Shown here: positions 54,388 to 64,000 of the stretch, in pieces | Layout: each line of letters opens with the position of its first letter | How positions within the stretch are numbered: the first letter of the stretch is position 1 | NCBI GenBank assembly: GCA_903813345.2 | Contig: CAIIXF020000004.1 | Span: 28,401,986-28,465,985 of the forward strand | From: Owenia fusiformis | Taxonomy: Eukaryota; Annelida; Polychaeta; Sabellida; Oweniidae | Direction of reading: 5' to 3' | Length of the DNA: 64,000 nt | Notes under the pieces: generated by a model | What the model saw: the letters and a program-made list of their open reading frames with translations, nothing else | What the model was told of the DNA's origin: nothing | The model's database searches: none | Program-made: the position numbers and the translations under genes

Positions 54388-57300
54388 CTAATTTTCATTG
54401 GCATGATTAACATGATTAACATTCCTCTTATAAGCCAGGACATAATGTTCATAACTGTGGTACAGCATAAAACAGAGGTCAACACACAACCCCACATTGC
54501 AAAGGCTACACTCGTATGATGTCTCACGCCCTGGTCTGCTCTTCTTGGGCAAATTCTGAACTTCTCTAATCTGTAAAGCAAGTGAATACAAATAAAATTG
54601 TAACAAGATTCAGGCATGAATAGGTATTTTGTTGTCTTACTTGTAATTAATAAGATGTAATAAAATGTCAAACAAACTGACAAACTAGCCTACCCGAAAT
54701 GTATTGCTTTTATGTGAAATTCATTCTGAAAACTTTTTAGGTATTTTACTTGTAGTTTAAATATTATGCAAAAGTTTTAGAAGTCTGAATATGAAAATAA
54801 AACCTGACAAATAGGTTAAGGTGGCTAACATCAAAAATCCTTGTCAACACGGGCCTGTCATTTTTGAATTTTCCATGGACAGTGAATCTGTATTTGTTTT
54901 AACACTTTATATGAAGTGTGACAAAAATCAGAAAATTTAAATCTGTGATTAGTTGAGAGAAAGCCTTACTTGCTTCATTGCGGGATTGCAAACAGCACAG
55001 TTTCTTGTAATCTGACGGGGGGCATGTGGGGGAGTAGCTATCTTCGATGGGAAATGGCGACCAACCAGGCGATCTAATCCACCGACACCAGGACGACCAA
55101 CCTTTGGAGCCTCTGGCCATCTGTTGAGATTCATTAAGACATCCTTGATGTACTTAATCCTACAAATATAAATGGTCTTGTAAAACGAAGGCTTATTTGT
55201 GTGGTAAAAATGTAAAACTATTTTTATATACCATCTTATTAATTCATATTGCCATTTATAAGCAATATCCATAATAGATATATTCTACAAGAAGAATATT
55301 GAATAAAAAGATGAAATGAATAAAACTGATAGCAAACGACCAAGTTTTACATGGATTTTTACACATAATTTATGAATGTGTCTTATACATATACATGTTA
55401 AATGACATTTAGGGGTCAGGTCAAAATATTGATGTCCGTCAAAAAACGTAATTAATTTTATTAGGTCTCAACCCCCCTGCCCCTTGTAACAAATCCAAAA
55501 ATGAAAATTGAAATTCCAGGGAAAACCAGTCGATGTCCATCACCTAATGGAATCAGGGTTTGACTCCCTCTCCCCCCTAACAAAATTAATTATGTTTTTT
55601 GACGGACATCAATATTTTGACCCGACCCCTTTGTTGTAAATTCAAGTAAAGTATTTTAATGAATGTATTGTTACCTGAACTGCTTCTGTGTCCCTCTAAA
55701 CCCTCTCATTTTTGCTATAGTATACGCATTCACCAAGACCAGAGCTAAAACAAAAGTAAATGAAATTAGCATTACTTATTGTACACTGTTGAAACTGGAA
55801 AACTGCAATGCCACGGCATAGCAAATCCCATAGAATATCTCGTTAAATAATTGCCAGTGTTCATTTCTTTAAAACACCACAATATACATCAAGGTGCATA
55901 TTACTTCAAAATATCATTGCATTTGATACCAACGAAACCACTTCTGCAAATGACAAATCTTTTCAAAAATCCACCGTAATGGTCAACAGATCGTGCGTTT
56001 TGTTACATGTTTTCATGAAGTCTCAACATAATTGTAAAATTACGCAACTATGTGCCCATCATTTTCCAAGATGGCCACCATGTTGATCAAAAGGTCATAA
56101 ATTCAAAAAGGCCATGGTTCAAAGTTTTTATTTCTAAACTATAAACATAATCGCTAAATTACTTATATGTAAATAGTTATGTAAAAGGAAAAATAACATA
56201 ACAATGGCAGCCATGTTTCAAGTTGGTCACCATATGACTTGGGAGGCTATGGGTTCATGCGGAGTGGTTTAAAGAATGTATATATAAAATAGGAACAAAA
56301 TCGTACCATTATAAAGTTATAGCAAAAAATGTAAAATGACCCAACCATTTTTCAAGATGGCCACCATATCACCTGACAGGGTATGGGTTCATGTGGAGTG
56401 GTTTCAAGAATGTACATGTATATATAAAATATATACGAAATCCCTTCATTACTTTTTAAGTTATAGCAAAGAATGTGAAATGAAGCAACCATGACAGCCA
56501 TTTTTCAAGATGGCCGTCATGTCCATCAAAAGGTCTAGATGCCGTGTGGCATATTTTCAGGAATGTATATAGAAAAAATATGAACAAAATCGCTCCATCA
56601 ATTTTAATGAAATAACAAAAATGTAAAATTCCACATGAAACCATGCCCCGCATACTAGTATCCTATTCTAATTAATTATTTCAATTACTGAACTCCCGGT
56701 AATTTTCGTGCGCTACTATATTTCACGCTTTTTGCGAGTTTTGGAAAATTCGCGAAATATAATAGTCGCGAAATTTCAGCAATTCTAATTCGCGAAATTT
56801 AATAGTCGCAAAATTCCAAGGAAATTCCCGGGAATTTCAATTTCTTACGAAATGGCTTAACAAGAAGCCAAAATCATCGGGCGCAGGAACAACCATGGCT
56901 GATATTGAAGTCGGAAGAGTGATCTTGTATGACAAATCCGCGGAAATTAATAGCCGCGAAATTTCAAAAAACTGAAAAATAGCAAAATATAATAGCCGCA
57001 AAATTTCAAAATGACCAAAACGCGAAATATAATAGCGTCGAAAATTAGTGGGAGTACAGTAACCAAAAGTTTAAGTTAAAATACCAGTATACTTACAGAT
57101 CATCCAGAAGAAAACTTTTTTCCACCATTTCAAGCTTCTTCTTTCAAAGTGCAGAGATTTCACCAATTGGTCACTAAGATCCACGCCACCCATACATTGG
57201 TTATACTTGTGGATGATTTCCTGCTTTCTAATGTCTTGCCCATCTCTCCCCCGCTTTCCGGTGTCTACCATTCTGTCGTCATAAACTGATGAAAGGATTG

Positions 57301-58670
57301 TCACCTCCTTCCTATCTTTAAACTTCATAGCAAATAATTTGCCATTAGTCATGCAGAATGTGTCACCTGAAATAAAATATAATAAATATTAGACATACTA
57401 AAAAGTTTCAGAATTTGCAACATATTGAATATGGTGTAACAGTTGATCTAATTCTTGTGATCATCTTACGTGTAAACTCAATGATCATATACAGTACCCA
57501 ATCATAAACTCAACATGATGCAATCTGTCAAGGTATGTCGTGTCATACAAAGGAGGCTTACAGTATACTGACATTTCTCTACAATAGCAGTGTAATACCT
57601 TTTTCTAACAACCGTTGATCCTTCAACTGCTGTGGCACTCCCTGGCGATTTAAACGCAAGGTTCCAGTTGCACCAGTTTGGTTTTCTAATAGCATGGTAA
57701 ATAGTGTTGGTGACGTATAATAGTTGTCAACAGTAATGCGATGTCCATTATTCAAATATGGATCCATCAATCTCATCACAAGATCCACTGTTAAGCCATG
57801 CTCAACAGGCTGCAAATTCTTCCCTCCATAAATTTCATGAGTCAAACAATATCCATTTTTGGCATCACAGAGTTTGTAGCCACGCAGTCCATACTTGTCT
57901 GGTTTATCCGGACTGTAAACTTTTAGATGCGTAATCCCCTTAAATTTAATAACTTCTTCGTCAAGTGAGACATCCTGATGTGGTGTGTAAACTTCTCCAA
58001 ATGAGGCCACAATCTTAGGATAAAATGTTCCCAGTTTGGCTAATGGATTATAACCAGCCCTGCCTCTAACATTACCATCTAGGGTTGCATTATTAACTAA
58101 ATGCAAGAAGCTCAAAATATTCATAAAACGATCTCGTGACATGAGTTGTCCAAAGAATGGTGTAGTAATAACTGGATTAGTTGTCCAGTAATCATTAAGA
58201 TCATCCTGAACTACAATTCCCATAGATATTATCATGCATATAAATACCTGTATTTCTTCTACTGTTACAGGTTTCCATTTCACAAGCCTGCCTTTCTCAG
58301 GCATATTTGGATGGATATCCATATATTGTTGTGCATAGCGGTTGGTCTCTTCTTTAATATCCTTCAAAATTTCATTTGTAAGATACAAATCCACATAATC
58401 TTTCACTGACGGCTCTTCAATCTCCATTAATTTAGCCATAATCTCTGTTAGAGGCCGATCAGTTTTCAAACCTGGAGTAAAAGGATAATTTTTGCAAAAA
58501 CGTTCAAAACGCACTGAATTTGTTGACTGCCAATCCCGAGGAGCCTCCGGGGCAACATAATCATTATCCATATTATTTTCTTCATCACTAGTGTCACTAT
58601 CTGAGTCAAAATCGCTGTCTGCATCAAGGAAAACCTCAAATAATCCAGGCCTGATATTTTCCGCCGCCAT
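54388..58670 (-). CDS. piggyBac transposase, five exons, 594 aa
   Basis: Exons on the minus strand: 57599-58670, 57097-57366, 55675-55744, 54970-55159 and 54388-54570, all with GT-AG introns. Phases match at each junction, and the total of 1785 nt gives 594 aa with no stop. The N terminus is acidic (Asp/Ser-rich, residues 16-36). The DDE-type core holds D237 (SLDEEVIKFKG), D315 (TVDNYYTS) and D420 (GGVDLSDQ), spaced like the known piggyBac triad. The C terminus is a Cys/His cluster (CAVC, then CSLC, C, C, H), the usual zinc-binding end that contacts the TIRs. Length fits the family (about 590). The start ATG at 58670 follows a short leader from the TIR. The copy looks functional. Confidence 0.93.
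55411..55630. mobile_element. MITE in piggyBac intron 3
   Basis: Despite lying between exons 3 and 4, it is unrelated to piggyBac: inverted arms of about 55 bp start AGGGGTCAGGTCAAAATATT and AGGGGTCGGGTCAAAATATT. There is no coding sequence and no clear TSD. Confidence 0.85.
56040..56640. repeat. diverged tandem repeat, about 130-bp unit, intron 2
   Basis: Four to five units marked by CAAGATGGCCACCAT, ATGGGTTCATG and ATGTATATATAAAAT motifs. Divergence between units is substantial, so the array is old. Confidence 0.75.
56686..57062. mobile_element. MITE with TA-flanked CTG(A/T)ACTCCC ends, intron 2
   Basis: Terminal inverted repeats of about 22 bp (TACTGAACTCCC and TACTGTACTCCC, then TAATTTTCG) with TA at both ends. 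The interior is built from CGCGAAAT(A/T)TAATAG motifs. It may be Tc1/mariner-related from the TA flanks; no transposase is present. Confidence 0.75.
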
Positions 58671-58929
58671 TGTTGTGACCTACATTTCAACTTCCTGTTC
58701 CGGTTTACAAAATTTTAAAACTTTTTAATTTTTTTTTGATTTTCATGTATTATGCCGCTAATGGGCATTTATATCACCTCAGATCGATGTCATTTGAAAA
58801 AAGAAGTTCACAAGAATGCATTTTTGTAAGTATTGTATAGTTTATTTCGATACTATGACTTATGTACACATGTTGTTGACGTCATGAACCAAACGCGTAT
58901 ATATACGCGTGCCGTTCGAGAAGGGTTAA

Positions 58930-59276
58930 ATGAACATTATATGATGCACAAGATCAGTCCTCAAGAACAGAACCTTTAATTAGTCATCAAAGTGCTCTTA
59001 ACTGGTTATTACAATTATTAAATATTATTAGTAATGTATAGTTTGTGCCAATCATGTCTACATGATTTAAAATAATATGATATTCTTTTATTTCTACTGA
59101 GAAAAGTCTATCCAGACCTCTTGTGATCTGGACAACAAAGCAAGACTTAGTAATTTAACACATGCTTTAAGTACAATAGTTAAACCCATATTCTCTTAAA
59201 ACAAATTCTCTGTCACTCTCTTGAATCAAATGAACTACATAGTGAAAATGATGACGTTTAAAACAATTTGGAGAAA
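58930..59276. other. nothing recognised
   Basis: AT-rich spacer between the piggyBac end and the Penelope-like relic; possibly the decayed end of that relic. Confidence 0.35.
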
Positions 59277-59686
59277 TTATATAAACAAACAAAAATTGTT
59301 CAAGCACATGGCCTCTTGACAGCCTCTTGTATCATTGTTAAGAACAACTGCATTTTCTTTTAAAGTTGAAAACAAGTCTGGGTTTCTAAGGTTGAATGTT
59401 GAAATAAAAGGGATTTTTTTATTACCCTTTTTGTTGTCATTGTTGTTTCCGTATAGTAGATCATGTCTTGTATATTCTCTGGCTTTTTTGATTGCATCGT
59501 GTATCAGGCCTCTGGGGTAACCACGTGATATCAGTGTAATCTCCAATTCGGTTAATCTTTCAATTTGCATTTCTTCTCCACTTACAATACAGATGATACG
59601 GCGGGCTAAGTTATATGGTAAATTAATCTTAACATGGTGTGGGTGACATGAGTTAACGTTCAAATATTGATTATTATTATATATTT
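59277..59686 (-). pseudogene. Penelope-like element, region after the RT
   Basis: The minus frame shows a SCHPHHVKINLPYNLARRI context, a LISRGYPRGLIHDAI context and an FISTFNLRNPDLF context, the order seen in Penelope-like proteins between RT and the C-terminal endonuclease. It ends at a stop without a GIY-YIG domain. The frame breaks at 59687, where the Helentron-like dimer starts; its RT part is at 63571-63722. Confidence 0.7.
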
Positions 59687-61367
59687 AGACTCCAGATTGA
59701 AAATCTGGAGTCTATTGTTCTCGTCAGTTTTCTTATTAGACTCCAGATGAAATCTGGAGTCTATTGTTTTCGTCAGTTTTCTTATTCTTATTATTCTTTT
59801 TCTAAACCAGTTTTCTCAATAACCATAAGGTTTTCAGTAAAGTCAGTCATTTGGTCAATTTAGGTTCAGAATCTAGTTCCTCGGAAATTGGGTCAAATTT
59901 TTATCTAGGTCAAAGGTCAAGAACTAGGTCAAATCCAGTACTTTGTCACTTTTTTCGATTTTCTCGGTCGTCCTTCAATATTTTCGATCCGGTTTTTTTC
60001 ATTGTGTTCCTCATAAAACAGTAGGAGATCTAGGGTCGATTTAGTTTTTCGATATCTCAAACCGATTTCGAGATATCAGTGTCCGAAAACGAGGTCCAAA
60101 AAAAAGTTCTCCGAATCAAATGTCTAGGATATTAGTCTTATGGGATATTATCTCAGGATTCCGAATCTGAAAACCAAATTCGGATCGGACATCCGGTTCG
60201 GAAGTTATGGCGCTTTGAAAGCTCAAAAATCGCTAAATTTGGTGCCCATGTTAAGTCAATGGGAAAAAAGATTATTTTGAAGTGAAAAATACGAAATATA
60301 GACTGAGTTCAGCTAAATATAATGAAAGCTTTTAAAAGAATGGGACCTCAAAAGCCATCTAGCTTCAAAATTTGGACACCAAAATGCCTAGGTCAAAATC
60401 TAGGTCAAATTCAAAGTTTTTCCTTACTTTTGCTATTCTGACACTACAGATTGATTATATTCTTCGAAATTTTGTATACATGTAGCCAAGAGTGCGCTAA
60501 TAGTGTTAGCCTTTTGCCGTCAGAAAGTATTTTGCCCCATTTTTGAGATATGGTGTCCGAAAAGTAGGTCAAAATAAAAAATTCTCCAAATTTAACGTGT
60601 GAGTTATGAACTAAGTATAAAATTTTCTCAGGAATCCGAATCTGCAAACCGACTTTTGATCCGACTTCCAGTTCGGAAGTTATAACATTTTGAAAGCTCA
60701 AAAATCGCTAAATTTGGTGCCCCATGTTATGTCAATGGGAAAAAAGATTTTTTGAAGTGTAAAATACGAGATATAGACTAAGTACAGCTTAAAATAATGA
60801 AAGCCTATTAAAGAAGGGAACCTCGAAGGCTACCTAATTTCAAAATTTGGACACCAAAATCCCTTGGTCAAAATCTAGGTCAAATTCATAGTTTATCCTT
60901 ATTTTTGCGATTCTGACACTACACTTTAATTATATTCCTCGAAATTGTGTATACATGTAGCCAAGAGTGTGCTTATAGCGTTAGCCTTTTGCCGTCAGAA
61001 AGTATTTTGACCCACTTTTGAGATACCGTGTCCGAAAAGTAGGTCAAAATAAAAAGTTCTCCAAATTTAACGTTTGAGTTATGAATTTAGAACAGAATTT
61101 TCTCAGAAATCCGAATCTGCAAACAAAATTTCGATTTGATTTCCGGTTCCGAAGTTATGGCGTGTCCGAAAAGTAGGTCAAAATAAAAATTCGCCAAATT
61201 TATCGTATGAGTTATGAATTAGGGGTAGAATTTTGTCAGGAATCCGAATCTGCAAATCAAATCTCGACCCGACTTCCGGTTCGGAAGTTATGGCGTGAAA
61301 TTTCAAGAAAAATCGATCTGATGGTATCCTGATAGAAAGTCAAGAGAAGAGAAGAAAATATTGAAAA

Positions 61368-61560
61368 ATGCATCCATCCTTCCTTTCTGATCCTATCCTA
61401 TCCTTCCTATCTACCCTTGCTTCGTATCCTCTCCTTCCTTTCCTTCTTATACTATCCCTTCTTCCTATTCTATTCTATCCTTCTTTCCTATTCTATCCTA
61501 TCGTTCCTTCCTATTCTATCCTATCGTTCCTTCCTTTTTCATCCATCCATCCATCCATCT
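61368..61560. repeat. pyrimidine-rich minisatellite, unit 1
   Basis: TCCTATTCTATCCTATCGTT-type units and a short TCCA run. The same block occupies 63266-63455 in unit 2. The ORFs over both are artefacts of the repeat. Confidence 0.9.
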
Positions 61561-61641
61561 TTTGCTGGATGACTTAGCTTATTTTGGATGACTTGGCTTA
61601 TTCTGGATGACTCGGCTAAAAAAAGTCTAGATCTGGAGTCT

Positions 61642-61663
61642 GAAATTGAACTCGTTCAATTTC
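61642..61663 (+). other. terminal hairpin of dimer unit 1
   Basis: A perfect inverted repeat with 10-bp arms and a 2-base centre lies six bases before CTAG (61670-61673). The identical hairpin ends unit 2 at about 63539-63560. This matches the position of the stop hairpin in rolling-circle transposons. Confidence 0.75.
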
Positions 61664-63570
61664 CAAAATCTAGTTATTCTTATTCTTATTATTATTCTAA
61701 GCACGTTTTCTCAATAACCATAAGGTCTTCAGTAAAGTCATTCATTTGGTCAATTTAGGTTCAGTATCTAGTTCCTCGGAAATTGGGTCAAATTTTTATC
61801 TAGGTCAAAGGTCAAGAACTAGGTCAAATCCAGTACTTTGTCACTTTTTTCGATTTTCTCGGTCGTCCTTCAATATTTTCGATCCGGGTTTTTTTCATTG
61901 TGTTCCTTATAAAAAAGTAGAAAACCTAGGGTCGATTTAGTTTTTTGATATCTCAAACAGATTTCGAGATATCAGTGTCCGAAAACGAGGTCCAAAAAAA
62001 AGTTCTTCGAATCAAATGTCCAGGATATTGGTCTTATAGAAAATTTTATCAGGATTCCGAATCTGAAAACCAAATTAGAATCAGACTTCCGGTTCGGAAG
62101 TTATGGCGTTTTGAAAGCTCAAAAATCGCTAAATTTGGTACCCATGTTAAGTCAATGGGGAAAAAGATTTTTTTGAAGTGAAAAATACGAAATATAGACT
62201 GAGTTCAGCTAAATATAATGAAAGCCTATGAAAGAAGGGAACCTCGAAGGCTACCTAACTTCAAAATTTGGACACAAAAATCCCTAGGTCAAAATCTAGG
62301 TCAAATTCATAGTTTATCCTTATTTTTGCGATTCTGACACTACACTTTAATTATATTCCTCGAAATTTTGTATGCATGTAGCCAAGAGTGTGCTTATAGT
62401 GTTAGCCTTTTGCCGTCAGAAAGTATTTTGCCCCACTTTTGAGATATGGTGTCCGAAAAGTAGGTCAAAATATAAAGTTCTCCAAATTTAACATTTGAGT
62501 TATGAATTAAGTATAGAATTTTCTCAGGAATCCGAATCTGCAAACCAAATTTCGATCCGACTTCCGGTGCGGAAGTTATTACATTTTGAAAGCTCAAAAA
62601 TCGCTAAATTTAGTGCCCCATGTTATGTCAATGGGAACAAAAATTTTTTTGAAGTGTAAAATACGAGATATTGACTAAGTACAGCTTAAAAAATGAAAGC
62701 CTATGAAAGAAGGGAACCTCGAAGGCCACCTAACTTCAAAATTTGGACACAAAAATCCCTAGGTCAAAATCTAGGTCAAATTCATAGTTTATCCTTATTT
62801 TTGCGATTCGGACACTACACTTTAATTATATTCCTCGAAATTGTGTATACATGTAGCCAAGAGTGTGCTAATAGCGTTACCTTTTGCCGTCAGAAAGTAT
62901 TTTGACCCACTTTTGAGATATGGTGTCTGAAAAGTAGGTCAAAATAAAAAGTTCTCCAAATTTAACGTTTGAGTTATGAATTAAGAGCAGAATTTTCTCA
63001 GAAATCCGAATCTGCAAACCAAATTTCAATCCGACTTCCGGTTCCGAAGTTATGGCGTGTCCGAAAAGTAGGTCAAAATAAAAATTCGCCAAATTTAATG
63101 TATGAGTTATGAATTAGGGGGAGAATTTTGTCAGGAATCTGAATCTACAAATCAAATTTCGATCCGACTTCCGGTTCGGAAGTTATGGCGTTTTGAAATT
63201 TCAAGAAAAATCGATCTGATGGTATCCTGATAGAAAGTCAAGAGTAGAGAAGAAAATATTGAAAAATGCATCCATCCTTCCTTTCTGATCCTATCCTATC
63301 CTTCCTATCTACACTTGCTTCGTTTCCTCTCCTTCCTATTCTATCCCTTCTTCCTATTCTATTCTATCCTTCTTTCCTATTCTATCCTATCGTTCCTTCC
63401 TATTCTATCCTATCCTTCCTTCCTTTTTCATCCATCCATCCATCCATCCATCCTTCTTTTCTTGATGACTTAGTTCATTTTAGATGACTTGGCTTATTCT
63501 GGATGACTCGGCTAAAAAAAGTCTAGATCTGGAGTCTGAAATTGAACTCGTTCAATTTCCAAAATCTAGT

Positions 63571-63722
63571 TATTTTAACCATGATATCGAGGAACGGGAG
63601 TTGGTTTCTATTACTTTCACATGTATATTTTATTTTTATATTGTCATCAATACTGTTTAGAACCATGTGAAAGGCTTTCAATCTTTCTTCAGAGAAAGGC
63701 CAAAGAATAAAGCAATCATCCA
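63571..63722 (-). pseudogene. Penelope-like RT catalytic fragment
   Basis: The minus frame shows a LDDCFILW motif (RT metal-binding LDD) and LPFLDIMV further on, the order of a Penelope-like RT. It is cut downstream by the Helentron-like dimer, beyond which the protein continues at 59686. A TATA-rich microsatellite lies immediately upstream of the motif, so the N-terminal part is not visible. Confidence 0.65.
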
Positions 63723-64000
63723 GATATATATATTAATCCAGATATATATATATATGGGACTAACATTTAGAGGTTCAGAACAATCATCATATTTATCTGG
63801 TAGAAGTCTTATATGGATTTAAAAAGTTGACCATGTACGGTTAGCCATGTTGAAACATCCCATAAATCAGAGGTTTATACACTCATTGGGGCTTTTCACA
63901 AAAATGCTTGAAGTTATTCATGAGCTGATAAATTATTGTCTTTGAGTTGTTTTACACTCAACACATAGAAGCTTGTTCAAGATTCGTTTTCTTCATAAAT
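63723..64000. other. nothing recognised, window edge
   Basis: An (AT)n-type microsatellite at about 63723-63757, then unassigned AT-rich sequence to the end of the window. Confidence 0.5.

Larger units (their letters stand above)
52936..58929 (-). mobile_element. complete piggyBac transposon (about 5.99 kb)
   Basis: Flanked by TTAA at 52936-52939 and 58926-58929, with 12-bp perfect TIRs CCCTTCTCGAAC reading inward at both ends. It contains a five-exon transposase gene on the minus strand. The terminal bases beyond 12 diverge (TGAATTG versus GGCACGC). TTAA target duplication with CCC/GGG-type ends is diagnostic of piggyBac. Introns hold later MITE insertions and satellites. Confidence 0.96.
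59687..63570 (+). mobile_element. Helentron/Helitron-like non-autonomous element, head-to-tail dimer
   Basis: Unit 1 is 59687-61674 and unit 2 is 61675-63570. The 5' end begins AGACTCCAGAT and forms a hairpin with ATCTGGAGTCT (this first 51 bp is itself doubled). Near each 3' end the same ATCTGGAGTCT recurs, followed by a perfect 22-bp hairpin (10-bp stem GAAATTGAAC/GTTCAATTTC), six bases, then CTAG. An inverted copy of the 5' end placed internally before a terminal hairpin fits Helentron asymmetry; hairpin plus CTAG fits Helitron ends. Each unit holds internal repeats of about 480 bp and a pyrimidine minisatellite. There is no Rep/helicase ORF. Confidence 0.6.

Noticed and set aside
61368-61577. 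MHPSFLSDP-type ORFs (also 63266-63487)
   Set aside because: Translation of the pyrimidine minisatellite in both dimer units.
59687-63570. Reading the two units as LTRs of one retrotransposon
   Set aside because: The units abut directly with no internal region, have no TG...CA ends, no primer-binding site and no TSD; hairpin ends fit rolling-circle elements better.

Overview
The window looks like a piece of an AT-rich metazoan genome, probably a marine invertebrate; the species cannot be read from it. The evidence is GT-AG introns, TATA-type promoters, and many LINEs, Penelope-like elements, Ty3/Gypsy, piggyBac and hAT copies, MITEs and satellites, with no operons or bacterial signals. No certain host gene is complete. 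Most of the window is transposons nested in older transposons, and many insertion boundaries can be read to the base from target-site duplications (TSDs).

Layout: 1-3.9 kb holds an L1-type LINE (- strand) broken by a 2.1-kb LINE of another family (TSD TAGC) and by a 538-bp terminal-inverted-repeat (TIR) element (9-bp TSD). 4-5.2 kb has two foldback/MITE elements. 6.4-8.3 kb is a tandem duplication of about 0.9 kb. 8.7-9.5 kb is minisatellite-like. 10.4-19.2 kb holds a Penelope-like reverse transcriptase (RT) relic split by an 8.0-kb LTR retrotransposon. That element has 888-bp LTRs with one visible mismatch, a leader with seven hairpin-like repeats, and a single 1201-aa ORF with Gag, zinc knuckle, aspartic protease and a C2H2 finger, but no RT, RNase H or integrase. 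19.9-27.7 kb has scattered C2H2-finger exon candidates on the - strand, a tandem duplication interrupted by a truncated LINE (TSD ATCCTGT), and a 1.19-kb non-autonomous hAT (8-bp TSD). A 500-N gap follows at 28001-28500.

30.4-36.9 kb carries two copies of a segment encoding an unknown protein with its own TATA box, a third diverged relic, a Penelope-like RT fragment, and a satellite of about 109 bp with a three-unit higher-order pattern. 38.6-43.3 kb and 51-52.5 kb hold duplicated and tandem repeats, a palindromic element present as a precise dimer, and a tRNA-derived sequence. 43.8-48.6 kb is a complete Ty3/Gypsy element (identical 155-bp LTRs, TSD GGTAC, one open 1453-aa Gag-Pol). 48.7-50.7 kb is a degraded non-LTR element.

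52.9-58.9 kb is a complete piggyBac element (TTAA ends, 12-bp TIRs). Its transposase gene has five exons that join in phase into 594 aa with all three catalytic Asp, and its introns carry other MITEs. 59.3-63.7 kb is another Penelope-like relic split by a 3.9-kb head-to-tail dimer of a Helentron/Helitron-like element.

The most novel item is the pol-less LTR element at 11121-19123. It moved recently, judging by its LTRs, yet encodes no replication enzymes, so it must borrow them. The intact Gypsy and piggyBac copies are the window's potentially autonomous elements.
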